A DNA stretch of 41,065 nucleotides from JAAEKA01 sp049299095 (GCA_049299095.1 JBAQWV010000136.1:1-41065); one strand, 5' to 3'; shown: positions 1-8,218, counted from the first letter of the stretch. Notes: generated by a model not told the origin, from the letters alone. Numbers and translations are program-made.

Positions 1-142
1 TTGACAGATCGTCGTTCTGGTAGTACGCTTGCCATGCGAGGCGGTCTCCTTTCGGGTTTTTGTTTGCACCTATACCTTACTCGGATTCCGCCTCGCTCAC
101 AATTTCAACCGAATTCCATACACTACCAACCGCTTTAAAAAT

Positions 143-171
143 TTGCAGCCAGTGACCTCTCGTGGTATACT
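143..171 (+). promoter_or_regulatory. Candidate rplS promoter
   Basis: TTGCAG (143-148), a 17-bp spacer and TATACT (166-171) resemble a sigma70-type promoter. It would give a leader of about 105 nt ahead of rplS. The -35 is weak. I see no convincing protein-coding gene in 1-283: the reading frame of rplS is open upstream, but the ribosome-binding site and family length place the start at 284. Confidence 0.35.
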
Positions 172-283
172 CTCTCTTCGTCAGTCCTACCGACAGACCA
201 ATTTCCCGCGGCTCTGGTGTGCCTTGATGATCACGCTGGCTGCGGTAGCATACAGCAAAAACCAGTTTCAGGAAGGTAATACC

Positions 284-643
284 ATGCAGCATCCATTGCT
301 TCAGTCATTAGAGCCAAAGGAGCATCCTGGCATCCCGTCGCTGCGCATCGGCGACACCGTGCGCGTGCATGCCCGCATCGTCGAAGGCAGTCGCGAGCGC
401 GTCCAGATCTTCCAGGGTGTGGTGATCCGCATCCGCGGCAAGCAGGCCGCCGGGTCCAGCTTCACCGTGCGCCGCATCGCCTCCCATGGCATCGGCGTCG
501 AGCGCACATTCCTGCAGCATTCGCCGCGCGTCGACAAGGTCGAAGTGCTGCGCAGTAACAAGGTCCGCCAGGCCAAACTGTACTACCTGCGCAATCTGCG
601 CGGCAAGGCAGCCCGCCTGAAGGAAATCAACACCAATCAGTAG
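284..643 (+). CDS. rplS: 50S ribosomal protein L19
   Basis: Structural protein of the large ribosomal subunit, at the 30S/50S interface. The 119-aa product has the family's usual length. It shows the conserved core GDTVRVHARIVEGSRERVQ, then FQGVVI and the basic tail around YYLRNLRGKAARLKE. The frame stays open upstream, but the ATG at 284 has an AGGAAGG ribosome-binding site 7-8 nt ahead and gives the family's N-terminus (MQHPLLQSLE). It is followed by an intrinsic terminator and then rnhB, a neighbour order common in bacteria. trmD, often upstream of rplS, is not in the first 283 bases. Confidence 0.97.
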   Translation: MQHPLLQSLEPKEHPGIPSLRIGDTVRVHARIVEGSRERVQIFQGVVIRIRGKQAAGSSFTVRRIASHGIGVERTFLQHSPRVDKVEVLRSNKVRQAKLYYLRNLRGKAARLKEINTNQ

Positions 644-649
644 TCTGCC

Positions 650-675
650 AAAGGCGGGGACATCCTCGCCTTTTT
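650..675 (+). terminator. Intrinsic terminator after rplS
   Basis: AAAGGCG (650-656) pairs with CGCCTTT (667-673) over a 10-nt loop and runs into TTTTT. It begins seven bases after the rplS stop, so it separates or attenuates transcription into rnhB. Confidence 0.8.
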
Positions 676-730
676 GCTGCCCATCACCGACGCAGGCTCT
701 GCCCTGCGTCGTGTTATTTTCGGAGGCCCT

Positions 731-1393
731 GTGCCGTCCAGCAAACCGCAGCCTGATTTGCAGCACGAGCTCGCCCTCTGGCAGGCGGGGTATCGCCGCG
801 TGGCCGGGGTGGATGAAGCCGGGCGCGGCGCATGGGCTGGGCCGGTGATGGTCGCCGCGGTGGTGTTACCTCCCGATCCAGCGGTGGCCGCACAGCTTGC
901 GGGGGTCAACGATTCCAAACAACTGAGCGCGGCGCAGCGGGAACGCTTGTATGACATCGTCGTGCGTTATGCAATGGCCTGGAGCGTAAGCGCAGCTTCC
1001 GCCCAGCAAATTGATGCCATCGGCATTGCCGCGGCCACGCGGCAGGCCATGCTGGACGCCATCAGCACTGTGGCCGCAGACTTCGCCCTGATTGACTATG
1101 TGCGCCTGCCGGAACTGGCCCTGCCGCAACATTCACTGCCCAAAGGTGACAGCAAAGTGCTGTCCATCGCCGCGGCTTCGATCCTGGCCAAGGTGACGCG
1201 CGATCGCTGGCTGGCCGAGCTGGGCCGCTCCTATCCGATGTATGGCTTCGAGCGGCACAAAGGCTATGGCGTGGCCGCACATCAACGTGCCCTGCAAGCG
1301 GTCGGTCCCTGCGCAGAACATCGGCACAGCTTCGCGCCGATCCGCGCCCAACAATTGGCCCTGTTTCCTGCGATCACCGGAGACCACCCATGA
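731..1393 (+). CDS. rnhB: Ribonuclease HII
   Basis: Endonuclease that cuts the RNA strand of RNA/DNA hybrids and removes misincorporated ribonucleotides. The 220-aa product carries the RNase HII signature VAGVDEAGRG, with metal-binding D28 and E29. It also has the DSKQLS block and the GDSKVLSIAAASILAKVTRD segment, and ends with the GYG...HR pattern. I chose the GTG at 731 because CGGAGG lies 4 nt upstream; a TTG at 674 is possible but falls inside the rplS terminator. The stop overlaps the next start (ATGA at 1390), so rnhB and yraN are probably translationally coupled. Confidence 0.95.
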   Translation: MPSSKPQPDLQHELALWQAGYRRVAGVDEAGRGAWAGPVMVAAVVLPPDPAVAAQLAGVNDSKQLSAAQRERLYDIVVRYAMAWSVSAASAQQIDAIGIAAATRQAMLDAISTVAADFALIDYVRLPELALPQHSLPKGDSKVLSIAAASILAKVTRDRWLAELGRSYPMYGFERHKGYGVAAHQRALQAVGPCAEHRHSFAPIRAQQLALFPAITGDHP

Positions 1394-1755
1394 CCACTGC
1401 CCGCCGCGCGCTGGGGCGCATGGGCGAGCAACTGGCTGGAGAGTATTTGCTGGCACGCGGCTACGAGCTGGTGGCGCGCAACTGGCGCGCGGGCCGGCTG
1501 GGCGAAGTGGACGTGATCGTGCGCGACCGCGACTGCCTGGTTTTCGTCGAGGTGCGCACGCGGCAAAGCGTCCACTACGGCAGCCCAGAAGAATCGGTGA
1601 CCCCCACCAAACAGGCGCGACTGGCCGCGCTGGCCGCAGCGTACTGCGCGGACGCAGATTGGCACGGCCCTGTGCGCGTGGACGTAATCGCTGTCACGCC
1701 CGCCCCTGACGGCGATTGGCAGGTGCGGCACATTGTGGATGCGGTCAGTGGCTAG
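1390..1755 (+). CDS. YraN family protein (UPF0102)
   Basis: A 121-aa member of the YraN/UPF0102 family, whose fold is that of restriction-endonuclease-like nucleases; the cellular role is not established. The family core is visible: GRMGEQLAGEYLLARGYELVARNWR near the N-terminus, then GEVDVIVRDRDCLVFVEVRTR with the D and ExR residues expected of the nuclease site, then a second helix region (PTKQARLAALAAAYC). It starts within the rnhB stop (ATGA), and the rnhB-yraN order is conserved in many bacteria. Confidence 0.9.
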   Translation: MTTARRALGRMGEQLAGEYLLARGYELVARNWRAGRLGEVDVIVRDRDCLVFVEVRTRQSVHYGSPEESVTPTKQARLAALAAAYCADADWHGPVRVDVIAVTPAPDGDWQVRHIVDAVSG

Positions 1756-1784
1756 GCCAGATATAATTTTTTTGGAGAAGACAG

Positions 1785-2327
1785 ATGCAGAAATTCAGTC
1801 TGCCGCGTCGCGTAACGCCCCTGCTCATACTCATTCTGGTCGCCACCTTGCTGGCGGCCTGTGGCGTGCCTGATCTTGCCCGCTTCCGCGCGCTCCGTCC
1901 TTCGCCCACCCCGCGCCCTACTCCCACATTGCTGGCTGCGCCCACACGCCCACCCGCGACCGCACCCAGCAACGGCGTGCGGACGGTGGTGATCCGCGCG
2001 GCGGACATCGAGAACGGCACGGCTGCCATCCCGGGCCTGACCGTGACCGGCTTGAAGGTGACGATGACTGCCGGGGTGCTAAGCCTGCGCGCGGCCAGCC
2101 TGAGCTATACGGTACTTAAGCTCGACAACGTCACGATCAGCGGGCACTTTACCCTGACCGATGGCGTAGCCACCTTTGTGGCTGATGAAATCAACCCGCG
2201 CAACCTCGCGACCTCGCTGCTGCCCACGGTGATTAACCAGACTTTGCAGCAGCAGTTGAGCCAGTGGTATGTCGAAAATTTGACGGTGGAAGCTGGCCAG
2301 TTGACCGCCACCGTGCGGCCGCGCTAG
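1785..2327 (+). CDS. Putative lipoprotein, unknown function
   Basis: A 180-aa exported protein. The N-terminus is basic (MQKFSLPRR), followed by a hydrophobic stretch and a lipobox LLAAC, so signal peptidase II cleavage and lipid anchoring are expected. Residues about 45-70 are a Pro/Thr-rich linker. The remainder is an alternating hydrophobic pattern (VTGLKVTMTAGVLSLRAASLSYTV) suggesting a beta-rich domain of the kind that packs lipids or surface ligands, but I recognise no family. GGAG lies 8-11 nt before the ATG. A TATAAT at 1762-1767 precedes it, with no matching -35. Confidence 0.82.
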   Translation: MQKFSLPRRVTPLLILILVATLLAACGVPDLARFRALRPSPTPRPTPTLLAAPTRPPATAPSNGVRTVVIRAADIENGTAAIPGLTVTGLKVTMTAGVLSLRAASLSYTVLKLDNVTISGHFTLTDGVATFVADEINPRNLATSLLPTVINQTLQQQLSQWYVENLTVEAGQLTATVRPR

Positions 2328-2333
2328 GACGCT

Positions 2334-3263
2334 ATGACGACGGCCATTGATGCAGCACGCTTGCTAGTGCTGGTGGGGCCGACCGCGGTCGGCAAAACCG
2401 CGCTGTCGCTGGCTCTGGCCGAGATGCTGAACGGCGAGATTGTCTCCGCGGACAGCCGGCAAATCTACCGTGGCCTCGACATCGGCGCGGACAAGGTGAG
2501 CGCCGCCGACCGCGCGCGCGTGCCTCATCATCTGCTGGATGTGGTGGCTCCCGACGAGGTGCTGACGCTGGCGCAGTACCAGCGTGCAGCCTACGCCGCG
2601 ATCCAGGACATTCAGGTGCGCGGGCGATTGCCGATCCTGGTTGGCGGCACAGGGCTGTATGTGCGTGCGGTAGCGGATGGCTTGGGTATCCCCGAAGTGC
2701 CTCCCAATCCGGCGCTGCGCGCGGAGTTGGAGGCGTTTGCTGCTACGCACGGTGCGCAGGCGCTGCACGCGCGACTGTCAACCCTCGACCCTGCTGCGGC
2801 TGCCGCGATAGATTACCGTAACGTGCGCCGTGTGATCCGCGCCCTGGAAGTGTGTCTGGAAACCGGCCAGCCGATCAGCCGCTTGCAGGCTGCCACACCG
2901 CCTCCCTATCCGGTGCAACGTGTCGGCCTGACGCGCCCGCGCCCGGCGCTTTATGCCCGCATTGACCAGCGCGTGGACGAGATGGTGACGCGCGGCCTGC
3001 TGGCCGAAACCGAGGCGTTGCTGGCCGCGGGCTACACCGCCGATCTGCCCGCAATGACCGGCCTCGGCTATCGGCAGATGATCCAGTACGTGCAGGGGGA
3101 AGCGAGCTTCGACGAAGCCGTGGCCGCCATCAAGCAGCAAACGCGGCGTTTTGTGCATCAACAATACACCTGGTTCCGGCTGGACGCTCCCAACATCACC
3201 TGGTTCGATCTGGAGAGTGTGCCGCCGGAAGCCGTGCTGGCCGCGGTGCGCGGGAACAGCTAG
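2334..3263 (+). CDS. miaA: tRNA dimethylallyltransferase MiaA
   Basis: Transfers a dimethylallyl group from DMAPP to N6 of adenosine 37 in tRNAs that read UNN codons. The 309-aa protein has normal family length. It shows the P-loop GPTAVGKT (about 15-22), SADSRQIYRGLDIG, the H-HLLDV block, PILVGGTGLY (about 100-109), the NVRRVIRALEV region and the C-terminal GLGYRQM plus KQQTRRFVHQQYTWF. It begins six bases after the lipoprotein stop, so it is probably in the same transcript. No frameshift or missing motif is seen. Confidence 0.96.
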   Translation: MTTAIDAARLLVLVGPTAVGKTALSLALAEMLNGEIVSADSRQIYRGLDIGADKVSAADRARVPHHLLDVVAPDEVLTLAQYQRAAYAAIQDIQVRGRLPILVGGTGLYVRAVADGLGIPEVPPNPALRAELEAFAATHGAQALHARLSTLDPAAAAAIDYRNVRRVIRALEVCLETGQPISRLQAATPPPYPVQRVGLTRPRPALYARIDQRVDEMVTRGLLAETEALLAAGYTADLPAMTGLGYRQMIQYVQGEASFDEAVAAIKQQTRRFVHQQYTWFRLDAPNITWFDLESVPPEAVLAAVRGNS

Positions 3264-3273
3264 CATGGGGATT

Positions 3274-3301
3274 TTGTGCGCGGGGTGCGCAGTTTTATAA
3301 T
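3274..3301 (+). promoter_or_regulatory. Promoter giving a leaderless transcript
   Basis: TTGTGC (3274-3279), a 16-bp spacer and a perfect TATAAT (3296-3301). The -10 ends only six bases before the ATG at 3308. Transcription would therefore start at or next to the start codon. No ribosome-binding site fits between them. Confidence 0.6.
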
Positions 3302-3307
3302 CTTCCT

Positions 3308-5371
3308 ATGCAACGCAACGAAAACCTTCCTGCCCGCCTGCTGGCTGGCTGGCGCGGCCCGACATTTTGGGCCGCGCTGTTGTTGTTGGTCTTGCCCTTT
3401 GTGCTGTTCTGGCCAGTGTGGTGGCCCGGCGCGCAGACCCCCATGACGTTGGCCTACGGAGATTTCACCGAGCAATATTATCCGATGCGTGCGTTTGTGG
3501 CTGGGGAATGGCGCAGTGGCCGCTTGCCATTGTGGGATCCGTACACCTTTGGCGGGACACCTGCGGCCGCGGCCAGCCTGTACGCGGCTTATTATCCCTT
3601 CAACTTGTGGCTGGCCCTCTTTCCCGCGCCCGCACCGCTGGACGCGCTCGTGCTGGAGGCGATTTTTCACCTTAGCCTGGCGGGTGTGTTCACCTTTCTG
3701 TTGGTGCGCCGGTTGACCGGACGCGGCTCGGCCGGGCTGCTGGCGGGCGTCGCTTTCAGCTTGGGCGGCTTTTTAACCTCGTACCCCGTGGTGCAGTTGG
3801 GGATTTTGGAAACTGCGGCCTGGCTGCCGCTGGCTTTGTGGTTGCTGGAAGGGGGGCTGGCTCGTCGCGATGGGCGGCGTGTGGCAGGCGCAGGGTTGGC
3901 ACTGGCTTGTGCGCTGCTGGCCGGTCATCCGCAGACCTTTCTGTACATGCTCTATTTGACCGCGGCGTATTTTTTGCTGCGCGCTTGGTATTGGCGGCTG
4001 CCGTGGCGGTTTGTACTGATCATGGGCTTCTGGCTGGGGCTGATTACAGTCGGCGGCAGCGCGGCGCAGTGGTTGCCCAGCCTGGAGCTGGCCCCGCTTT
4101 CCCCGCGCGCCGCGTTGAGCTACGAAGCCGTCTCCAATGGGTTCAGCGTGGCTGAACTGTGGGGGATGTTGCGTCCCAACGCCGGGCAGTGGTCGCCGTT
4201 GTACGTGGGCGTGCTGCCTGTGCTGTTGGCGCTCGTTGGCCCGCTGCTGTTGCTGTTGAACTGGCGCGGACGCGGTCGCGAGCTGGCAACGGCGGGCTTT
4301 TGGCTGGCTGTGATGATGACCGCGCTTCTGTTGGCGCTGGGGCGTAACGGGTTTTTGTATCCGCTGGCGCATGGCGTGTTGCCTGGCTTCAGTGCATTTC
4401 GCAATCAGGAGCGCGCGGCATTTTTGGTGAGCTTCGCGCTGGCTGTGCTGGCGGGCTATGGTTGGGCCGCACTGCTGCGCGGTTGGCGCGTGCCAGTGTA
4501 CTGGCAACGCGGCGCGGCGCTGGGGGTGGCGCTGCTCACCGCGCTGGATTTGTACCATGCCAACTTTGGCTTGCTGCTGGCCCCTAAACCGTCAAATGGC
4601 TATTTTCCCGCGACTGCGCTGGTGCAGCACCTGCAAAATACCGGTTCGGCGGACTGGCGCACCAGCACCGAGGGCCTGCTGCCGGGGGATGGCAACGCGG
4701 GGTCGGTGTTTGGCATTCGCGATGTCAGCGGCAACAGCCCGCTGCACCTGGCAGCTTACGACGCGTTTTTGGCGCAAGTGCCGGAGGAGCGTTTTTGGTA
4801 TTTGCTGAATGTGCAGCACCTGTTGACGCGGCGCACACTGACGCATGGCGCGTTGGCTTCGGTGCTGACTGACGGCGACCTGCACTTGTATCAGGTGTTC
4901 GTTCACGCGCGGCCCGCCTGGGTGGTGCATAATGTGCAGGTGGTTGCCGACCAACCGGCCGCGCTGGCGGCGGTGGCCGCGCCGGCTTTTGACCCGCGCA
5001 CGACGGCCGTGCTGGAGCAGATATCTTCTCCTGCGCCGCAGCCTGCCCGCGGCGAAGACACGGTGGAACTGGTCGAATTTGCGCCGCAGCGGGTGACGCT
5101 GGCGGTAAATTTGAGCGCGCCGGGGGTGCTGGTTAGTAGTGAAATCGCTTATCCGGGGTGGACAGTGCGCGTCAATGGCGCTGCTGCGCCGGCGCTGCGC
5201 GCCAACGGTGTGCTGCGTGCGGTGGCATTGCCCGCGGGCGCAGCCACGGTGGAATGGCGTTTTCGTTCTGTGGTCGCGTACGGCGGGCTGGCGCTTAGTA
5301 TGTTGACGTGGTTGATGACAGGGTGGTTGCTGCTGCGCCGCTCACGCAAGGCTGAACGGGCGTTGGGCTAG
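3308..5371 (+). CDS. YfhO-like polytopic membrane protein
   Basis: A 687-aa inner-membrane protein with many hydrophobic segments. The first is at about residues 18-38, most lie between 110 and 420, and one is at the C-terminus before a basic tail. The early extracytoplasmic loop has the YGDFTEQYYPMRAF and PLWDPYTFGGTP patterns known from YfhO-type and related GT-C-like proteins, with GHPQTFLY further on. A soluble domain follows (about 440-640), ending in the family's beta-rich segment SEIAYPGWTVRVNG. YfhO relatives take part in lipid-linked glycosylation of surface polymers; the substrate here is unknown. It appears to have its own leaderless promoter. Confidence 0.82.
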   Translation: MQRNENLPARLLAGWRGPTFWAALLLLVLPFVLFWPVWWPGAQTPMTLAYGDFTEQYYPMRAFVAGEWRSGRLPLWDPYTFGGTPAAAASLYAAYYPFNLWLALFPAPAPLDALVLEAIFHLSLAGVFTFLLVRRLTGRGSAGLLAGVAFSLGGFLTSYPVVQLGILETAAWLPLALWLLEGGLARRDGRRVAGAGLALACALLAGHPQTFLYMLYLTAAYFLLRAWYWRLPWRFVLIMGFWLGLITVGGSAAQWLPSLELAPLSPRAALSYEAVSNGFSVAELWGMLRPNAGQWSPLYVGVLPVLLALVGPLLLLLNWRGRGRELATAGFWLAVMMTALLLALGRNGFLYPLAHGVLPGFSAFRNQERAAFLVSFALAVLAGYGWAALLRGWRVPVYWQRGAALGVALLTALDLYHANFGLLLAPKPSNGYFPATALVQHLQNTGSADWRTSTEGLLPGDGNAGSVFGIRDVSGNSPLHLAAYDAFLAQVPEERFWYLLNVQHLLTRRTLTHGALASVLTDGDLHLYQVFVHARPAWVVHNVQVVADQPAALAAVAAPAFDPRTTAVLEQISSPAPQPARGEDTVELVEFAPQRVTLAVNLSAPGVLVSSEIAYPGWTVRVNGAAAPALRANGVLRAVALPAGAATVEWRFRSVVAYGGLALSMLTWLMTGWLLLRRSRKAERALG

Positions 5372-5526
5372 TGACGATGACGCGGGGCGGGATCGGTATC
5401 TTCGGAGTCGCGGAAGCGGGGGTTGCGGCTGCGTCGGTTAAGGGGGCCGGGTTCGATGAAGGCTAACAATGAGACTACAACAAACAGCAGCAGCAGAACA
5501 ACAGCCAGAATTTGCCAGATCAGCAT
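5368..5526 (-). CDS. 52-aa single-pass membrane protein
   Basis: A small reading frame that is easily missed. It begins MLIWQILAVVLLLLF, forming one hydrophobic helix of about 24 residues (2-25), followed by a short polar tail rich in Arg, Asp and His ending APRHRH. A GGAGG ribosome-binding site (5535-5539, minus strand) lies 8 nt before the ATG, and a TTGCCA-17-CATAAT promoter lies just upstream. Its stop overlaps the stop of the YfhO-like gene on the other strand, so the genes converge with interlocked ends. I do not recognise a family; the shape suggests a membrane-bound regulator or accessory subunit. Confidence 0.72.
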   Translation of the reverse strand: MLIWQILAVVLLLLFVVVSLLAFIEPGPLNRRSRNPRFRDSEDTDPAPRHRH

Positions 5527-5557
5527 GAATACAGCCTCCAGACAGATTTATCGGTTT

Positions 5558-5586
5558 ATTATGGCACAGTGTGCAAGCTTTGGCAA
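5558..5586 (-). promoter_or_regulatory. Promoter for the 52-aa membrane protein
   Basis: Read on the minus strand: TTGCCA (5586-5581), a 17-bp spacer and CATAAT (5563-5558). It would give a leader of about 25 nt carrying the GGAGG site. It is divergent from the promoter at 5621. Confidence 0.55.
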
Positions 5587-5620
5587 AGCGGAGGGTGCAG
5601 CTTCGTGAAAGAAAAAACAG

Positions 5621-5649
5621 TTGACAATAACTATGCGCCGTGTTACAAT
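5621..5649 (+). promoter_or_regulatory. Strong sigma70-type promoter
   Basis: Consensus TTGACA (5621-5626), a 17-bp spacer and TACAAT (5644-5649). It drives the isoprenoid-synthase-like gene at 5700 and probably the small gene at 6696, with a leader of about 45 nt. Confidence 0.8.
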
Positions 5650-5699
5650 CACTTTGTTGTTTATTTGTATTGTATGTGTGTGTAATATGTGCGGTGATT

Positions 5700-6638
5700 A
5701 TGCCCCCCTACATCCCCTTGTCGCAAGCAGAAATTCAAACCGTCCTGCAAGATTGTGGTCATCGTGTGGCAGCGATCCAGCCGGAAGCGCGCCTGGCAGC
5801 CGTTGCCTGGCTGGCGCGCTTCACCCCGCAGCAATGGCCGGTTGAATGGTATCTACCGCTGTGGTTGGGGCGAGCCTACGGCGTTGACCCCACAGTCTGG
5901 TATGCTTTGACGACATGCAACGTGTTGGGTCTCGGCTTTGTGGCGGCTCAGGATGATCTGATGGAAGCGGGCGGGCAGGAGGTGGATGAAACGCTGGAAT
6001 TGCTGGCTCCTTTGCTGCATCAGGCCGCACTGACCGAGTTGCACGCGCTTTTCCCCGCGCACGATCCTTTTTGGTCGTTCTACCAACAAGCGATGACCGA
6101 ATGGCAGCAAGCGCAAATCAGCGGCGATCAGATCACGGACAAGCCTTTCGCTCTCTGGCAGCGCGACGGGTTGGTGCAGTGCGGCTGGCGCGGCGCGCCG
6201 CTGAAGATCACCGCCACGGCGCTCTGTCTGCTGGCCGGCCGGGCCGCAGTGATCCCGCGCCTGCACGCGACGCTGAACGCGTTGCTCGCTGCGCAGGTGC
6301 TGCTTGACCATCTCGACGACTGGCAAGAGGACCTAGCCGCCGGGCGTTTCAATATCTTCGTGGCCTTTGCGGCCGATCAACCACAGTGGGCTGGGCGGCG
6401 GGCTGATAACCAGCGGCGCACGCAGCAGACCTTGATGCGCGGCGATCCCACTCCTTATTTCGCCTTGATTGATACCGCCTTTGTCGCGGCGCAGCAACAT
6501 GCTGAAGCCTGTGCTTGTCCAGATTTTAGCGCGTTTCTGGCTGAACAGCGCAGCGCGGCCGCGGTTAAGTGTCAAGCCATTTGGCAAGCTGCGCAGCTTT
6601 TTCTGCAAGCCGCGATTTCATCTGTGTTGACGGGATAA
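5700..6638 (+). CDS. Class-1 isoprenoid-synthase-like protein
   Basis: A 312-aa, mostly helical protein. Two acidic patches sit where the metal-binding motifs of class-1 isoprenoid synthases are expected. The first is AAQDDLMEAGGQE (D85, D86), and the second LLDHLDDWQEDLAAGRFN (D203, D206, D207, E210, D211); the second is close in style to polyprenyl/squalene-synthase-type motifs. That family binds prenyl diphosphates through Mg2+ and makes or transfers isoprenoid chains. The first motif is not a clean DDxxD, so the activity is uncertain. The ATG at 5700 lies about 45 nt below a strong promoter, with only a weak ribosome-binding site. The partner gene at 6696 follows 57 bp later on the same strand. 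Confidence 0.62.
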   Translation: MPPYIPLSQAEIQTVLQDCGHRVAAIQPEARLAAVAWLARFTPQQWPVEWYLPLWLGRAYGVDPTVWYALTTCNVLGLGFVAAQDDLMEAGGQEVDETLELLAPLLHQAALTELHALFPAHDPFWSFYQQAMTEWQQAQISGDQITDKPFALWQRDGLVQCGWRGAPLKITATALCLLAGRAAVIPRLHATLNALLAAQVLLDHLDDWQEDLAAGRFNIFVAFAADQPQWAGRRADNQRRTQQTLMRGDPTPYFALIDTAFVAAQQHAEACACPDFSAFLAEQRSAAAVKCQAIWQAAQLFLQAAISSVLTG

Positions 6639-6695
6639 GGCAGCCTTGCTTTGCCCCTTTTTGTCGGGATTAGCTGGTTTTGTCGGAGGAAAATT

Positions 6696-6950
6696 ATGGA
6701 CATCCTGGACCCCAAAGATCAGTACACGTTGTTAGGATATGCCTTGCTGGCATCGGATAAGTACCGTGAATGGTTGGTGACTGATCCCGTCGCGGCGGCC
6801 GCGGAAGCGGGCGTGACGCTAACGCAGGAGCAGGCGGCTTACATCAAGAAGCAAGTGAGCCTGTCTTCGTTGAACAATATGGCGACTGTCGTCCGCGGCT
6901 GGATACCGCAGCAGAGCATTCGCAACAATAACTGGGAACGAACCCCCTGA
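6696..6950 (+). CDS. 84-aa protein, RiPP-leader/LigA-like
   Basis: An 84-aa protein with a good GGAGGA ribosome-binding site 5 nt before the ATG. The first half (YALLASDKYREWLVTDPVAAAAEAG, then LTQEQAAYIKK) has the helical pattern of LigA/Nif11-type leader domains, found in protocatechuate-dioxygenase small subunits and in precursors of ribosomally made, modified peptides. The tail (about 60-84) is Trp/Asn/Gln-rich, ending NNNWERTP, with no Cys. It lies 57 bp after the isoprenoid-synthase-like gene and is probably co-transcribed. It may be a peptide precursor or a small partner protein; no maturase or transporter is next to it. Confidence 0.72.
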   Translation: MDILDPKDQYTLLGYALLASDKYREWLVTDPVAAAAEAGVTLTQEQAAYIKKQVSLSSLNNMATVVRGWIPQQSIRNNNWERTP

Positions 6951-6988
6951 TCAGGCGCACCCGCCGCCTCCCACGCGTGAGCGGTGTG

Positions 6989-8077
6989 TTATTGAATCCC
7001 CAGAATGGGAAAGACGTAACTGCGAAGAATTTCATTGAGGACGAAATAAAGCAGCGGGCTGAGTGCCGCCAAAACGACGCGCACCGTCGTTGCTGCGTTG
7101 CGAAAAGGCCATGCCGGCGCGCGGTATAGAGCAGCGCGCAGTTCATTCAGCTTTTCGACACGGCTGGTCAGGCTGTTCAGGTCTTCATTGTTCAGATCAA
7201 TACTGCTCATCAGGCGGGTTTGACAGCCTGCCATTTCACTGCTGAGGCGCGTGGCCACCCGGTCGCGCGCCTGTTTCATTTGCTGATGCACCCCCCACAG
7301 GGGCAGAATCAGGGCAGACAGGCTGGTGAGTGAAGCCAATGTCAATATCGAATAGCTCAGCAGCGAGCCGGGAATGCCCAGCGGGATCAGAAGCAACAAC
7401 ACCGTTACCGCGACGGTCAGGCTATGACGCAGGCTGAGACGCCCAAATGGCAGGACATTGTCGGGGTCGAACGCGTTAATGGTCAGTGGCTGTCGGCTCA
7501 GGTGATCCAACCCTTGCCCAAAGCGCCAGGTACTCCACACCAGAATCAAACCAACGCTGGCAAAAGTCGTATACATGCCGAGGGTGAGCAGCGCCTGCCA
7601 CAGATTGGTGGGCAGCGTCGTGCCGCGCGAGGCCATCATGGGGTAGGGCAGGCGCAGAACAACGAACCACAGTACCATCAGGCCAAAGGCCAGCAGAAAA
7701 ATGATGGTTTCGTCGCGCGGTGAGGTGTAGATGATGCGTTTGACCGCCTGGTCGTAGGCTGCATCGCTGATCTGCACCGTGCTGCGCAGCCGCGCCAACT
7801 CCGGCAGCGAGTTCACTTTCAACGATTTCATCGCCAGCAGCATGTAAACGGTCAAAATGGGCAGCGCCAGACCGCTGGCTAAGTTATTGAGGATCAGGAA
7901 TGCCTTGATGGGGCCGATCAGTGACTGCTCCATCACCTGTTCGGCTAGCATCAGCAGGCCCAGCAGCACGGCAACGCCGCGATAGGGGATGGGAAGACGG
8001 TCAAGGAAAAGGCGCGTCCAGGGAAGCCAGCGTTCAACGGAGATGGGGGAAGCAGCAGAAGCAGGCTGTGCAGTCAT
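6989..8077 (-). CDS. Polytopic membrane protein, unknown
   Basis: A 362-aa membrane protein with about six hydrophobic segments: near 33-48, 60-82, 125-145, 163-185, 220-260 and 335-355 (LVLAALSPLLYFVLNEIL). Between segments 5 and 6 lies a polar helical stretch (HQQMKQARDRVATRLSSEM through VEKLNELRAAL) likely to form a cytoplasmic coiled coil. I recognise no enzyme or transporter motif. It faces the small gene at 6696, with the two ends 38 bp apart. A candidate promoter lies at 8208-8180, giving a leader of about 95 nt. Confidence 0.8.
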   Translation of the reverse strand: MTAQPASAASPISVERWLPWTRLFLDRLPIPYRGVAVLLGLLMLAEQVMEQSLIGPIKAFLILNNLASGLALPILTVYMLLAMKSLKVNSLPELARLRSTVQISDAAYDQAVKRIIYTSPRDETIIFLLAFGLMVLWFVVLRLPYPMMASRGTTLPTNLWQALLTLGMYTTFASVGLILVWSTWRFGQGLDHLSRQPLTINAFDPDNVLPFGRLSLRHSLTVAVTVLLLLIPLGIPGSLLSYSILTLASLTSLSALILPLWGVHQQMKQARDRVATRLSSEMAGCQTRLMSSIDLNNEDLNSLTSRVEKLNELRAALYRAPAWPFRNAATTVRVVLAALSPLLYFVLNEILRSYVFPILGIQ

Positions 8078-8179
8078 GATTGAACACTCTCGGCAAAGGC
8101 GAGCGCGACGAGGAAGTAGTAACCCGTGTGCAACTTTGTCCAGAGCTGACGCGGGGCACAGCTTTAGACAAGTCGCTCT

Positions 8180-8218
8180 ATTGTAGCATGGCCCTAACCC
8201 CTGAACAAATGCTGTTCA
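8180..8218 (-). promoter_or_regulatory. Candidate promoter with inverted repeat
   Basis: Minus strand: TTGTTC (8208-8203), a 17-bp spacer and TACAAT (8185-8180), upstream of the membrane protein that starts at 8077. The -35 overlaps an inverted repeat TGAACA-N5-TGTTCA (8202-8218), which could be an operator. No other gene is visible in 8078-8245. Confidence 0.4.

Noticed and set aside
1762..1767. TATAAT before the lipoprotein gene as a promoter
   Set aside because: No -35 at 16-18 bp, and the transcript would start inside the ribosome-binding site. It is likely part of the rnhB-yraN transcript.
3773..4558. A 261-codon minus-strand frame inside the YfhO-like gene
   Set aside because: Composition (Gln, Arg, Pro, His) is that of an antisense frame to a hydrophobic protein, and there is no start context.
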